Source: Lacrimispora celerecrescens
GTDB lineage: Bacteria > Bacillota > Clostridia > Lachnospirales > Lachnospiraceae
NCBI RefSeq assembly: GCF_000732605.1
Contig: NZ_JPME01000003.1
Span: 169,283-233,282 of the forward strand
Direction: 5' to 3'
Length of the DNA: 64,000 nt
Within the stretch, counting starts at the first letter, position 1, and each line of letters opens with the position of its first letter. This document shows, piece after piece, positions 24,559 to 33,714 of the stretch. A program made the translations under genes and the position numbers. The notes below the pieces were generated by a model. That model saw only the letters and a program-made list of their open reading frames with translations, was not told the DNA's origin and did not search any database.

Positions 24559-26747
24559 AATATAAGATAGATGTAGCAAGAATCCGTGAAAATTCAATCG
24601 TTTTAAACGGATGGGTCATTGGAAAGAGCCTTGACTCAGAGGCGGCATTTGAGGTTTTGGACGGGCAGGAAAAAAGCGTAGAATTTAAGTATGTCCCGGT
24701 GCGCAGAGATGATGTGTGCCAGATCTACTTTAAGAAAACAGCCGACAGGGATTTAGGGTTTGATATCCGAATTCCATATATCCGGGAGAAAAACGAGGAC
24801 AGAATCCTGGTGATCCGGTGCGACGGAAAAACTGTCAGAGTGAAGTTAAATGCTCAGATCATTGAAAGACAGAACAGTTCTGCCCATAAAAAGAGCACAA
24901 AGCTGAAAAGCATGATGAATGCACAGACCTTCCGGTCAGCCGCGGATTTCTGGAAAGAAAACGGCTTTAAGGCTTTTGTATTAAAATCCAGACACAAGCT
25001 TCAGGGAATTGACAGTGATTATGATTATCCGGAATGGTATGCGCTTACGAAAACCACGGACGAAGAGCTGGAAGCCCAGAGAAAGACGACTTTTGATTAT
25101 AGACCCAAGATGTCTGTGGTAATACCAGCCTTTAAAACACCGGAGCGCTATCTGGCGGCTATGCTGGATTCCCTGCTGGCTCAGACCTATGGAAACTGGG
25201 AAGTGTGCATTGCAGACGGAAGCCCAAAAGGCGAGGGTGTGGAACGGGTATTAAAACGCTATGCCTTAAAGGATGAGCGGATCCGTTATGTAATTCTTGG
25301 CGAGAATAAAGGAATTGCAGGAAATACCAATGCTGCGATTGAAATGGCAACAGGAGATTTTATTGTCCTTGCGGATCATGACGATACCCTTGCTCCCGAT
25401 GCATTGTTTGAGTGTGTAAAAACGATTAATTCCGATCCGGAAATTGATGTGGTTTATACCGATGAAGATAAGCTTGACATTGACGGAGGAGAATTATTTG
25501 AACCGCATTTTAAACCGGATTTTAACCCGGATCTGTTAACAAGTGTCAATTATATCTGCCACTTATTTGTAGTAAACCATGAGCTGCTCATGGAGGTAGG
25601 AGGCTTCCGGGAAGAATTTGACGGAGCACAGGATTATGATTTTATTTTCCGCTGCACGGAAAAAGCCAGAAAGATATCCCATATCCCTAAGGCTCTGTAT
25701 CACTGGCGCTGCCATCAGAATTCCACCGCAAGCAATCCGGAAAGCAAATTATATGCTTTTGAGGCAGGGGCAAGAGCCATTAAGGCTCACTATGACCGGG
25801 TCGGCATAGAGGCACTGTCCGTTGAAAAAGGTATTGATTACGGAATCTATCGTACTACGTTTAAGATAGCAGGAGATCCTCTGATTTCCGTTATCATTCC
25901 CAGCAAGGATCACAGCACAGATCTGGATCTGTGTATTCGTTCCATCATAGAGAAGACCACATATCAAAATCTGGAATTCATTGTTGTGGAAAATAACAGC
26001 ACGGAACCTGAAACCTTTGCGTATTATGAAAGGATCCAGAAAGAGTTTTCTTTTGTCCATGTGGTTACGTGGGAACGGGAATTTAATTATTCCGCTATCA
26101 ATAACTTCGGTGTTGCCCATGCTAAGGGCGAGTATCTCTTATTCTTAAATAATGATACGGAAATGGTAAGTCCGGAAAGTATCCATGAGATGTTAGGCTT
26201 TTGCCAGAGAGAGGATGTAGGTGCTGTCGGGGTCAGGCTTCTCTATTCCGATGATACCATTCAGCATGCCGGTGTAGTGGTTGGCTTCGGCGGCATTGCA
26301 GGGCATACCTTTATCGGCCTTCATAAGGCGGAGAGCAGCTATTTCAATCAGGCTATGTGCGCCAGGGATTACAGCGCTGTAACAGCAGCCTGCATGATGA
26401 GCAAAAAATCTCTGTTTGAAGAAGTGGGAGGCTTTTCTGAGGATCTTGCCGTTGCCTTTAACGATATCGATTACTGCATGAAGATAAGGTCCTTAAATAA
26501 ACTGGTGGTCTACGCTCCATACGCCCTGTTCTATCATTACGAGTCAAAATCAAGAGGGCTTGAGGATACGCCGGAGAAAGTGGCCCGCTTTAACGAGGAA
26601 ATCAAAAAGTTTTCCCGGAAATGGCCGGAGATCTTAAAAGACGGGGATCCTTATTATAATCCCAATCTGACCCTGCGTAAATCCAATTTTGCCCTTCGGG
26701 ACCTTCGCAAAGAAAAAATCGGGGAACCCTATCAGCTTGAGGTATGA
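24555..26747 (+). CDS. Tandem-domain glycosyltransferase (two GT2 domains)
   Basis: A 730-residue protein with an N-terminal beta-rich domain of about 120 residues (KYKIDVARIRENSIVLNGWV) and two GT-A domains. The first, near residues 190-420, has MSVVIPAFKTPERY and the metal site VLADHDDTLAP. The second, near residues 445-690, has ISVIIPSKDHSTDL and LLFLNNDTEMVSPE. Each has its own donor site, so it may add two sugars or make a disaccharide repeat. ATG 24555 overlaps the previous stop. The two-domain layout is common in rhamnan and O-antigen type loci. There is no membrane segment. Confidence 0.87.
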   Translation: MKYKIDVARIRENSIVLNGWVIGKSLDSEAAFEVLDGQEKSVEFKYVPVRRDDVCQIYFKKTADRDLGFDIRIPYIREKNEDRILVIRCDGKTVRVKLNAQIIERQNSSAHKKSTKLKSMMNAQTFRSAADFWKENGFKAFVLKSRHKLQGIDSDYDYPEWYALTKTTDEELEAQRKTTFDYRPKMSVVIPAFKTPERYLAAMLDSLLAQTYGNWEVCIADGSPKGEGVERVLKRYALKDERIRYVILGENKGIAGNTNAAIEMATGDFIVLADHDDTLAPDALFECVKTINSDPEIDVVYTDEDKLDIDGGELFEPHFKPDFNPDLLTSVNYICHLFVVNHELLMEVGGFREEFDGAQDYDFIFRCTEKARKISHIPKALYHWRCHQNSTASNPESKLYAFEAGARAIKAHYDRVGIEALSVEKGIDYGIYRTTFKIAGDPLISVIIPSKDHSTDLDLCIRSIIEKTTYQNLEFIVVENNSTEPETFAYYERIQKEFSFVHVVTWEREFNYSAINNFGVAHAKGEYLLFLNNDTEMVSPESIHEMLGFCQREDVGAVGVRLLYSDDTIQHAGVVVGFGGIAGHTFIGLHKAESSYFNQAMCARDYSAVTAACMMSKKSLFEEVGGFSEDLAVAFNDIDYCMKIRSLNKLVVYAPYALFYHYESKSRGLEDTPEKVARFNEEIKKFSRKWPEILKDGDPYYNPNLTLRKSNFALRDLRKEKIGEPYQLEV

Positions 26748-26748
26748 G

Positions 26749-27732
26749 ATGGAGAAGAAAGTAACGGTTATTATTCCAAATTATAACGGACTAAAATTTA
26801 TGGAACCTTGTTTTAAGGCCCTGGAAGCTCAGAGTGATAAGAACTTTGAGCTTCTTGTGGTGGATAACGGTTCCACAGACGGAAGCGTGGAGTGGCTGAA
26901 GGATAGAAACATTCCGTCTGTTTTTCTGGAGAAGAATACAGGCTTTTCCGGGGCCGTGAATGTGGGAATCCGCCATGCGAAAACCCCTTATGTCATTTTG
27001 TTAAACAATGACACGGAACCGGAACCTGATTATGTAAAAGAACTGGTGCATGCCATGGACCGGTCGCCTAAGATATTTTCCGTCAGCAGTAAGATGATCC
27101 AGCTATATCATAAGGAGCTTATGGATGATGCAGGGGATATGTACAGCATATTAGGCTGGGCTTATCAGAGAGGCGTAGGACAAAGCATTAAGGGCTATCA
27201 AACTGCACGAAGCGTTTTCGCCGCCTGCGCGGGAGCTGCCATCTACAGGCGGGAAGTGTTTGATGAGATCGGAGGCTTTGACGAGTCCCACTTCGCCTAT
27301 CTGGAAGATATTGATGTGGGATACCGGGCGAAGATCTATGGATATGAAAATGTATATTGCCCCACAGCCGTGGTTTATCATGTGGGCAGCGGAACCAGCG
27401 GTTCTAAGTACAATTCCTTTAAGGTCCGGCTGGCTGCCAGAAATAATATTTATTTAAATTATAAGAATATGCCTGTTTTGCAGCTTTTAGTGAATCTGCT
27501 TCCCATTTTAGCGGGAACCTTTGTGAAGTACTTGTTTTTCAAAAAGATTGGTTTTGCTTCCGATTATATGGAAGGGTTAAAAGAAGGGCTAAGGACTGCA
27601 AAGAATACCAGGAAGGTACCGTTCCGAATGTCCCATCTTGGTAATTATTTTCGGATTGAAGGAGAGCTGATCTTTGGCACGTTCCTCTATATATGGGAAT
27701 TTTTACGAAGAAAGTTAAAAATTTTCAGGTGA
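26749..27732 (+). CDS. Glycosyltransferase family 2 (rhamnosyltransferase-like)
   Basis: A 327-residue GT2 protein. It starts KVTVIIPNYNGLKFME, with LLVVDNGSTDGSVEWL near residue 38, NTGFSGAVNVGI and the metal site VILLNNDTEPEPD near residue 88. AYLEDIDVGYRAKIYG near residue 185 is the catalytic Glu-Asp region of this subgroup. The C-terminus has an amphipathic or hydrophobic stretch (LLVNLLPILAGTFVKYLFF) that may anchor it to the membrane. ATG 26749 lies one base after the previous stop, so translation is coupled. Confidence 0.88.
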   Translation: MEKKVTVIIPNYNGLKFMEPCFKALEAQSDKNFELLVVDNGSTDGSVEWLKDRNIPSVFLEKNTGFSGAVNVGIRHAKTPYVILLNNDTEPEPDYVKELVHAMDRSPKIFSVSSKMIQLYHKELMDDAGDMYSILGWAYQRGVGQSIKGYQTARSVFAACAGAAIYRREVFDEIGGFDESHFAYLEDIDVGYRAKIYGYENVYCPTAVVYHVGSGTSGSKYNSFKVRLAARNNIYLNYKNMPVLQLLVNLLPILAGTFVKYLFFKKIGFASDYMEGLKEGLRTAKNTRKVPFRMSHLGNYFRIEGELIFGTFLYIWEFLRRKLKIFR

Positions 27733-27836
27733 TTTTAAGAATATTTTAATGGCATCATATTGACATATCATGTATAATATACGGGAATTATGGTGGAGAA
27801 ATATGGTGCTATGCACGAATGGAAGGTTTTGCTGCT

Positions 27837-29255
27837 ATGATTAAGGATAATCAGAAAAAATTAAATGGGTTTCATGTAGTGCTGGATGGACTGGTCATTG
27901 TAATATCCTATGTATTTGCCTGGCTGCTTCTTTTACTGGGAAATCGGTTGTTCAGTCCTGATAAACAGGTTTTAAGGCCACAGTACTATTTTGCGGCGCT
28001 TCTTATCATATTGCCGACCTATCTGCTGCTTTACGGCATCTTCCATTTGTATGCCCCAAAGAGAGTTCAGGAGAGGCGGTATGAGTTCGCCAATATCTGC
28101 AAGGCCAATCTCCTGGGAGTTCTGCTTTTTGCCCTGATTCTGACACTGGCTAAAAAGAATCCTTATTTAAAAGAGTTCTCTACCAGGATGGTATTTTATT
28201 TTTGTGCGATCAACATAACCCTGGAGACAGCCGTTCGGAATGTGCTCCGATCGATGCTCCGCTCCATGCGCGCCAAGGGCTACAATCAGAAGCACATCCT
28301 TTTGATTGGTTACAGCCGTGCGGCGGAAGGCTTCATAGACAGGGTTCGGGTGAATCCTGAATGGGGCTATCAGATCAAGGGGATCCTTGACAACACAAAG
28401 GAATGGGGAACCGGATACAAGGGGATCAATGTCATCGGCAAGGTTCGTGACTTAGATGAGATCCTTGCGTTAAATTCTCTTGATGAAATCGCCATTACCT
28501 TAAGTATCAAAGAATATGCGAATTTGGAAAGAATTGTGGCTTCCTGTGAAAAATCAGGTGTCCATACCAAGTTTATACCGGACTATAATAACATGATACC
28601 TACAAGACCCTTTATAGAGGATCTGCAGGGACTGCCGGTAGTCAACATCCGCCGTGTGCCTCTTACGGATACGGTAAATGCCCTGATGAAACGAATCGTA
28701 GACATTTTTGGAGCCTCTGTAGCTCTGATCTTATTTTCTCCTGTCATGCTCATCACAGCAGTTCTTATTAAGCTGACTGCGCCGGGACCGCTTATTTACA
28801 AACAAGAGAGAGTCGGCCTTCATAACAGGTCGTTTCCTATGTATAAATTCCGTTCCATGGTGGTGCAGACCGCTACTGAGGAAAAAACGAAATGGACGAC
28901 CCCCCATGATTCCCGTGTAACGCCTGTAGGACGTTTTATCAGGAAGACCAGCATTGATGAAATGCCCCAGTTTATCAATGTCCTTCGTGGAGACATGAGC
29001 CTGGTGGGGCCAAGGCCGGAACGGCCTCTCTTTGTTGAGAAGTTTAAAGAGGAGATTCCCCGTTATATGATCAAGCATCAGGTCCGTCCTGGAATTACCG
29101 GTTGGGCCCAAGTGAACGGTTACCGCGGCGACACTTCCATCACAAAGAGAATTGAACACGATTTGTATTACATCGAAAACTGGACCCTGGGATTTGATTT
29201 TAAGATTTTATTTCTTACCATATTCAAAGGGTTTATTAATAAAAATGCGTATTGA
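27837..29255 (+). CDS. Undecaprenyl-phosphate sugar-1-phosphate transferase (WcaJ-like)
   Basis: A 472-residue polyprenyl glycosylphosphotransferase, the initiating enzyme of the second glycan locus. Four or five N-terminal membrane helices lie within residues 10-125. A Rossmann-like middle part (HILLIGYSRAAEGF) follows, then a fifth hydrophobic hairpin and the catalytic domain with PMYKFRSMV, SIDEMPQF, SLVGPRPERP and PGITGWAQVNG. The start is taken as ATG 27837 because GGAAGG lies ten bases before it; ATG 27819 has no ribosome-binding site. It is a complete relative of the truncated gene at base 1, but clearly different in sequence. Confidence 0.9.
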   Translation: MIKDNQKKLNGFHVVLDGLVIVISYVFAWLLLLLGNRLFSPDKQVLRPQYYFAALLIILPTYLLLYGIFHLYAPKRVQERRYEFANICKANLLGVLLFALILTLAKKNPYLKEFSTRMVFYFCAINITLETAVRNVLRSMLRSMRAKGYNQKHILLIGYSRAAEGFIDRVRVNPEWGYQIKGILDNTKEWGTGYKGINVIGKVRDLDEILALNSLDEIAITLSIKEYANLERIVASCEKSGVHTKFIPDYNNMIPTRPFIEDLQGLPVVNIRRVPLTDTVNALMKRIVDIFGASVALILFSPVMLITAVLIKLTAPGPLIYKQERVGLHNRSFPMYKFRSMVVQTATEEKTKWTTPHDSRVTPVGRFIRKTSIDEMPQFINVLRGDMSLVGPRPERPLFVEKFKEEIPRYMIKHQVRPGITGWAQVNGYRGDTSITKRIEHDLYYIENWTLGFDFKILFLTIFKGFINKNAY

Positions 29256-29291
29256 TACTGGATACGACACGATTAGGATGAGGTTAAATAA

Positions 29292-31454
29292 ATGAGAAAT
29301 GAATTTGACGATGAAGTAGGCCGTGAAGATATAAGGAAAAGAAAGCGCGGTTACGACTCAAAACCAGATCCGTCTGATGATGATTACTACCTGGATGATG
29401 ATTATGATAATTATCAGGAACAGAAATATAGCAGATCAAATCAGTCGGCAGCCGGTCACGATTTATTAAAAAAGGCTGATGATGTGTCCGTAAGGAGAGG
29501 CGGAGCTGGGGAAAGAACCAGGAGCGCTGACCGGTCCAAACAATCATCGGGAGACGGCCAGGCAGCCTTTCGAGGGCAGCCCTCATCGGCCGCCGGTTCA
29601 GGTAAAAGCCATGGGGCAGCGGGAAACCGTGTTGCTTCAGGAAATAGCCAGGGAACAGCGGGAAGTCGTGTTGTTTCAGTAGATGGCCAGAGAGCAGCGG
29701 GAAGCCGTGCTGATTCAGTAGATGGCCAGAGAGCAGCGGCAAACCGTACTGCCGCAGGTATTAGCCAGGGAGCATCGGTAAACCGTGCTTCAGGAAATAG
29801 CCAGAGAGCAGCAGGAGGCCGGACTGCTTCGGGAAATGTCCAGGGCTCATCAAGAGGCCAGATTGTCATAGGAGACGGCGGCACAAAGCAGCAGCAGAGG
29901 GTGCCGGCACAGGATAAAAGTGTGGCCGCCAGCCGGTCAGCGGCTCAGGCTGAAAAAAAGAGAAAAGTCAGACGTGTCATTCTTATGGTGGTTCTTGAAA
30001 TCTTTACACTGGCAGGCATTTTCGCCTATGCTTATGTAGCCAGACTGATGGGATCCATCAATAGACCGGATGATTTTAATAAAAGCCAGGTAAGCAATGA
30101 TATCCTATCTCCTATACAGAAACAGCATATGACCGGCTATCGCACCATTGCAATATTTGGTCTTGATGGTCGTGATGGTAGTATCAATAAAGGAAGTAAC
30201 TCTGATTTAATTATGATTTGCAATATTAACAGAGATACGGGTGAGATCAGGCTTGTATCCGTATACCGTGATACATACATGAGTATTGGTGAAGGATATT
30301 CTTATAACAAGATAAATGCCGCCTATGCCAATGGGGGAGCCGCTCAGGCCCTGGCTGCCCTCAACCGGGATCTGGATCTGGATATTACCGAATTTGTTAC
30401 CTTCAACTGGAAATCGGTTGCTGACGGAATCAATATGCTGGGTGGTGTAGACATTGATATCACCAAGCCAGAGTTCCGTTACATCAATTCCTTTATCACA
30501 GAAACCGTGAAGGAAACAGGCGTGCCTTCGGTTCATCTTAAATCAGCAGGAATGAACCATTTAGATGGTGTGCAGGCAGTTGCCTATGCCAGACTGAGAA
30601 AAATGGATACTGACTTTCAAAGAACAGAACGTCAGCGTCTCGTAATAGAAAAGACCTTTGAAAAAGCAAAGAAGGCCGATCTTGGACTGCTTAACAGGAT
30701 TTTATTGATGGAAGTGGATCAGATCGGGTCAAACCTTACCTTTAGTGACTTTACAGAGCTGCTTTTGGATATAAACAAGTATCATATCGGCAAAACGGGT
30801 GGTTTTCCGTTTACCCGGGGTGATATGACGGTAGGAAAAAGAGGAGACTGCGTAATTCCTCAAACATTGGAATCCAATGTTTCCGAACTCCATAAACTTC
30901 TTTTTGATAAGGAAGACTATGAGCCATCGGACATGGTTAAAAAAATAAGCGCTAAAATAGCAGCTGATACCGGCATGTATAAACAAGGTAGTACCTCAAA
31001 CAACAGCACGAAAGACGATGATTCAAAGAAGGCAACAGAAGCGACGAAACCAGAGAAAACCACTGCAGCAGAAGAATCTTCCGCACAAGAAGGTTCCACA
31101 GAAACTACAGATGGAAGTGGAAAACCAGGAAAGCCTACGGATCCCTCAGAGAGCAGTACGGGTGAGACTAAGGAAACCAAGCCTGGGGAGTCAAGGCCTT
31201 CAGAAACAACAACTGGAGCAACGAAGCCAGGGGAAACAAAACCTTCCCCTTCAACCAGTGAACCGGAGACGACCACATCCCCTCATGGACCAGGACCGGG
31301 TCAAACAACGGCACCTAACGAGACAACGGCTCCACAGACATCCTCAGCAGGACCTGGCGGACCGGGCGAAACAACGTCTTCCCATCCTTCCAATCCGTCG
31401 AATGGCGGGGGTTCGGATGTCCCGATTGTGGTTCAGCCGCCAACCAACAATTAA
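29292..31454 (+). CDS. LytR-CpsA-Psr (LCP) family wall-polymer ligase with long low-complexity tails
   Basis: A 720-residue membrane protein that would attach a lipid-linked glycan to peptidoglycan outside the cell. The cytoplasmic N-terminus (residues 1-225) is acidic/basic and then repetitive. One membrane helix lies near 229-250. The LCP domain near 280-480 has FGLDGRDG, the conserved Arg-rich VSVYRDTYMSI, NKINAAYANGG, GGVDIDI and FQRTERQRLVIE. The tail from about 565 is rich in Thr, Ser, Pro, Glu and Gly, probably a wall-spanning spacer. It follows the sugar-phosphate transferase by 36 bases, which fits a role in attaching the polymer made by this locus. The N-terminal repeats are unusual for the family. 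Confidence 0.9.
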   Translation: MRNEFDDEVGREDIRKRKRGYDSKPDPSDDDYYLDDDYDNYQEQKYSRSNQSAAGHDLLKKADDVSVRRGGAGERTRSADRSKQSSGDGQAAFRGQPSSAAGSGKSHGAAGNRVASGNSQGTAGSRVVSVDGQRAAGSRADSVDGQRAAANRTAAGISQGASVNRASGNSQRAAGGRTASGNVQGSSRGQIVIGDGGTKQQQRVPAQDKSVAASRSAAQAEKKRKVRRVILMVVLEIFTLAGIFAYAYVARLMGSINRPDDFNKSQVSNDILSPIQKQHMTGYRTIAIFGLDGRDGSINKGSNSDLIMICNINRDTGEIRLVSVYRDTYMSIGEGYSYNKINAAYANGGAAQALAALNRDLDLDITEFVTFNWKSVADGINMLGGVDIDITKPEFRYINSFITETVKETGVPSVHLKSAGMNHLDGVQAVAYARLRKMDTDFQRTERQRLVIEKTFEKAKKADLGLLNRILLMEVDQIGSNLTFSDFTELLLDINKYHIGKTGGFPFTRGDMTVGKRGDCVIPQTLESNVSELHKLLFDKEDYEPSDMVKKISAKIAADTGMYKQGSTSNNSTKDDDSKKATEATKPEKTTAAEESSAQEGSTETTDGSGKPGKPTDPSESSTGETKETKPGESRPSETTTGATKPGETKPSPSTSEPETTTSPHGPGPGQTTAPNETTAPQTSSAGPGGPGETTSSHPSNPSNGGGSDVPIVVQPPTNN
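29598..29867 (+). repeat. Seven tandem ~39-base units inside the LCP gene
   Basis: From codon 103, units of 13 codons follow each other at 29598, 29637, 29676, 29715, 29754 (12 codons), 29790 and 29829. They encode variants of S-G-N-S-Q-G-A-A-G-S-R-V-A. Two neighbouring units share TCAGTAGATGGCCAGAGAGC exactly, pointing to recent slippage or recombination. The segment is predicted to be disordered and lies on the cytoplasmic side. Confidence 0.85.
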
Positions 31455-31476
31455 TTAGATAATTAATAGATGAATA

Positions 31477-31532
31477 CCCCGCAGACAGGGCTTTGACGAT
31501 TAAAAAGGCCTCTGATGCGGGGATTTTTTTCT
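31477..31532 (+). terminator. Intrinsic terminator after the LCP gene
   Basis: CCCCGCA (31477-31483) pairs with TGCGGGG (31516-31522), with further pairing inside, and is followed by ATTTTTTT. It closes the second glycan operon. Confidence 0.85.
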
Positions 31533-31635
31533 TTTCACATATTCAATATAATTTTATCACAAAATGGTCACAATTCATTGATAGACTCTGATTATCAAAA
31601 GAAATTAGAGGTATACATGAAAGGAGATAGATCTT

Positions 31636-33117
31636 ATGTATGACGAAAATGAAAGCAAAGACACAGGCCGCGTGAATCCTGAAGAGAATAAAGAAGAAGC
31701 TGTTACCACAAATTTTATTATGAGGGATCCGGATTTGGATAAATCCAGTGCTCAGGACTCCGAAAGCAGCAGCCAGAATCAGTCCCAGGCCCAGACACAC
31801 AGCTCTTATGAAGCAGAGCAGAATATTCCTCATTACCAGGAATACCAATACCACAGGGCAGCAGATCAAAATACATTCCGGGAGGAAGCAATGCCTAAGA
31901 GAAAAGGCGGCTTTGCAAAGAAGGCAGCCGGCCTTGTAGGAGGAGCTCTTGTCTTTGGAGTAGTTGCCGGAAGCACCATGGTTGGAATCAACTGGGCAGC
32001 CGGAGCTTACGGAAGTAAAAACCCTGTGGAGATCAGCAAGGCAGAAACCATTCCCTCCACCACCAACGAATCAGGGGTCCAGGCATCAAACACTTCCAAC
32101 GTTACCGCTTCCAATGATGTTTCAGCCATCGTAGACAAAGCAATGCCATCCGTAGTTGCGATTACCAGCAAGATGGTTTATGAAAGTCAGACATGGTTCG
32201 GCCCTATGCAGAGAGAAGGGGTGGGCAGCGGCTCCGGGATCGTTGTTGGCAAGAATGATGATGAACTTTTAATCGTAACCAATAACCATGTCGTACAGGG
32301 GGCAGAGGAACTGAAGGTTACCTTTATTGACCAGGTAGCCGTAGATGCTTCCATAAAGGGAACGGATGCAGACAGTGATCTGGCAGTAATTGCGGTTCCA
32401 ATAAAAAATATTTCCTCCGATACATTATCAAAGATTGCCATTGCCTCACTTGGAAATTCCGATGACTTAAAGGTCGGCCAGGGAGTTGTCGCCATTGGCA
32501 ATGCTCTTGGCTATGGACAGTCTGTTACCGTTGGTTATGTCAGTGCTCTTGACCGTTCTGTACAGACCGAGGATGGCACAAGCCGTGATCTGCTTCAGAC
32601 CGATGCGGCCATTAATCCCGGCAACAGCGGCGGCGCTCTGTTAAATATGCACGGCGAGGTAGTCGGTATCAATTCAGCCAAATATTCTTCTACAGAAGTA
32701 GAGGGTATGGGGTATGCGATCCCCATTTCCAAGGCTCAGGATATCATAGATACTTTGATGACCAGAAAAACCAGAACACAGGTTACCGATGCAAATCAGG
32801 GATATTTAGGAATTCAGTGCAAGAATATTGATGCAGTCACGAGCCAGCAGCTTGGAATGCCGCAGGGCGTGTTTATCTATAAGATCGTAGAAGGCGGAGC
32901 TGCTTCCCAGTCTGATCTGCGGGAAAAAGATATTATTACCAAGTTTGACGGCCAGGGTATTAAGACTTATGATGACCTGACAAACATGCTTAAATATTAC
33001 GAAGGAGGAACCACCGTGACTCTTACTGTCCAGTCTCTTGAAAATGGACAGTATGTGGAAAGGAATGTAGATATTACCCTTGGCAAGAGGCCTGCAGAGG
33101 CTCCGCAGCAGGGGTAA
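31636..33117 (+). CDS. HtrA/DegP-like membrane serine protease with PDZ domain
   Basis: A 493-residue envelope quality-control protease. A hydrophilic cytoplasmic N-terminus of about 90 residues is followed by one membrane helix near 95-115, a Ser/Thr-rich linker, a trypsin-like domain near 160-365 and one PDZ domain near 385-480. The catalytic triad is readable: His218 in TNNHVVQG, Asp248 in SDLAVIA, and Ser331 in NPGNSGGALL. The AAAGGAGA site before ATG 31636 is clear. It is flanked by terminators, so it is probably a single-gene unit. The usual role is degrading misfolded exported proteins. Confidence 0.93.
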   Translation: MYDENESKDTGRVNPEENKEEAVTTNFIMRDPDLDKSSAQDSESSSQNQSQAQTHSSYEAEQNIPHYQEYQYHRAADQNTFREEAMPKRKGGFAKKAAGLVGGALVFGVVAGSTMVGINWAAGAYGSKNPVEISKAETIPSTTNESGVQASNTSNVTASNDVSAIVDKAMPSVVAITSKMVYESQTWFGPMQREGVGSGSGIVVGKNDDELLIVTNNHVVQGAEELKVTFIDQVAVDASIKGTDADSDLAVIAVPIKNISSDTLSKIAIASLGNSDDLKVGQGVVAIGNALGYGQSVTVGYVSALDRSVQTEDGTSRDLLQTDAAINPGNSGGALLNMHGEVVGINSAKYSSTEVEGMGYAIPISKAQDIIDTLMTRKTRTQVTDANQGYLGIQCKNIDAVTSQQLGMPQGVFIYKIVEGGAASQSDLREKDIITKFDGQGIKTYDDLTNMLKYYEGGTTVTLTVQSLENGQYVERNVDITLGKRPAEAPQQG

Positions 33118-33124
33118 GAAAAAT

Positions 33125-33167
33125 AAAATCTCTCCAGGTTCAGTAATTGGGCCTTGGGAGATTTTTT
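33125..33167 (+). terminator. Intrinsic terminator after htrA-like gene
   Basis: AAAATCTC (33125-33132) pairs with GAGATTTT (33158-33165), extended by CCAGG/CCTTGG-type inner pairs, and ends in TTTTTT, shortly after the protease stop. Confidence 0.82.
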
Positions 33168-33220
33168 GCATTTAAAAATGGACCAGCCGTAATTATATGT
33201 TTTAATCTATTAAAAAGTGC

Positions 33221-33273
33221 TTGACAAATGCAGGGGTTTCCAGTATTGTAATATATAGTTAGTTATCGCTAAC
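33221..33273 (+). promoter_or_regulatory. Promoter with GTTAG-N6-CTAAC operator
   Basis: TTGACA (33221-33226), a 17-base spacer and TATTGT (33244-33249) form a good promoter. The dyad GTTAG-TTATCG-CTAAC (33258-33273) lies at the expected transcription start. A second copy follows at 33386. The half-site resembles those of DtxR/IdeR-type metal repressors, so iron control of the downstream operon is a reasonable inference. Confidence 0.7.
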
Positions 33274-33385
33274 CATATAAATCAATCAGCTGATCTTCGT
33301 TTCACCGGATATCTAAAGTGAGGACTGCTGTTTGATTTCTTTTATTAATTCACAGCGCCTTAGGGCGTATATCTTTTCATACATA

Positions 33386-33401
33386 GTTAGCTTGGACTAA
33401 C
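33386..33401 (+). promoter_or_regulatory. Second GTTAG-N6-CTAAC operator, just before the ribosome-binding site
   Basis: GTTAG-CTTGGA-CTAAC repeats the dyad at 33258 with the same 6-base spacing and the same TA...CA flanks, 10 bases before the GGAGG of the DUF2325 gene. The central six bases differ, so only the half-sites are conserved, as expected for a protein-binding site. Confidence 0.7.
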
Positions 33402-33421
33402 CAAGGAATGGAGGTAATTGC

Positions 33422-33703
33422 ATGAGCGTAGTGATTGTTGGAGGAAATGAGTGCATGGTACGCCAATATAAAGAACTATGCAAGGAGTATAGCTGCTGCG
33501 CAAAGGTCTTTACGGAGTTAAAGGGTGGGATGAAGAATAAAATCGGCAAGCCTGATTTGCTGGTGCTTTTTACCAGCACCATGTCCCATAAAATGGTCCG
33601 CTGCGCATTAAGTGAGACAAAGGGACTGGATACCATAATCGCCCGTTCCCATTCCAGTTCCATGTCGGCACTGAAAAACATTCTGGTAGAACACGCCGGA
33701 TAG
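33422..33703 (+). CDS. DUF2325 domain protein
   Basis: A 93-residue protein of the DUF2325 family. It starts SVVIVGGNECMVRQY, a Rossmann-like strand-loop, and has LVLFTSTMSHKMVRCA and IIARSHSSSMSALKNIL, the usual conserved Ser/His-rich end. Its biochemical role is unknown. In Clostridia such genes often sit with DUF3793 and flavodoxin genes near ferrous-iron uptake genes. Here it is the first gene of a three-gene operon behind two copies of a metal-repressor-like operator. The ATG has GGAGG seven bases upstream. Confidence 0.82.
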   Translation: MSVVIVGGNECMVRQYKELCKEYSCCAKVFTELKGGMKNKIGKPDLLVLFTSTMSHKMVRCALSETKGLDTIIARSHSSSMSALKNILVEHAG

Positions 33704-33714
33704 GAGGGAAAATT

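Noticed and set aside
27760..27778. TTGACA and TATAAT before the sugar-phosphate transferase as a promoter
   Set aside because: The two hexamers are only seven bases apart, too close for sigma-A; at most TATAAT is used with a poor -35.
29284..29884. Long minus-strand open frames opposite the LCP gene encoding regular Leu/Pro/His- and Ala/Pro-rich repeats
   Set aside because: They mirror the 39-base tandem repeats of the LCP gene; they have no ribosome-binding site and no recognisable domain.
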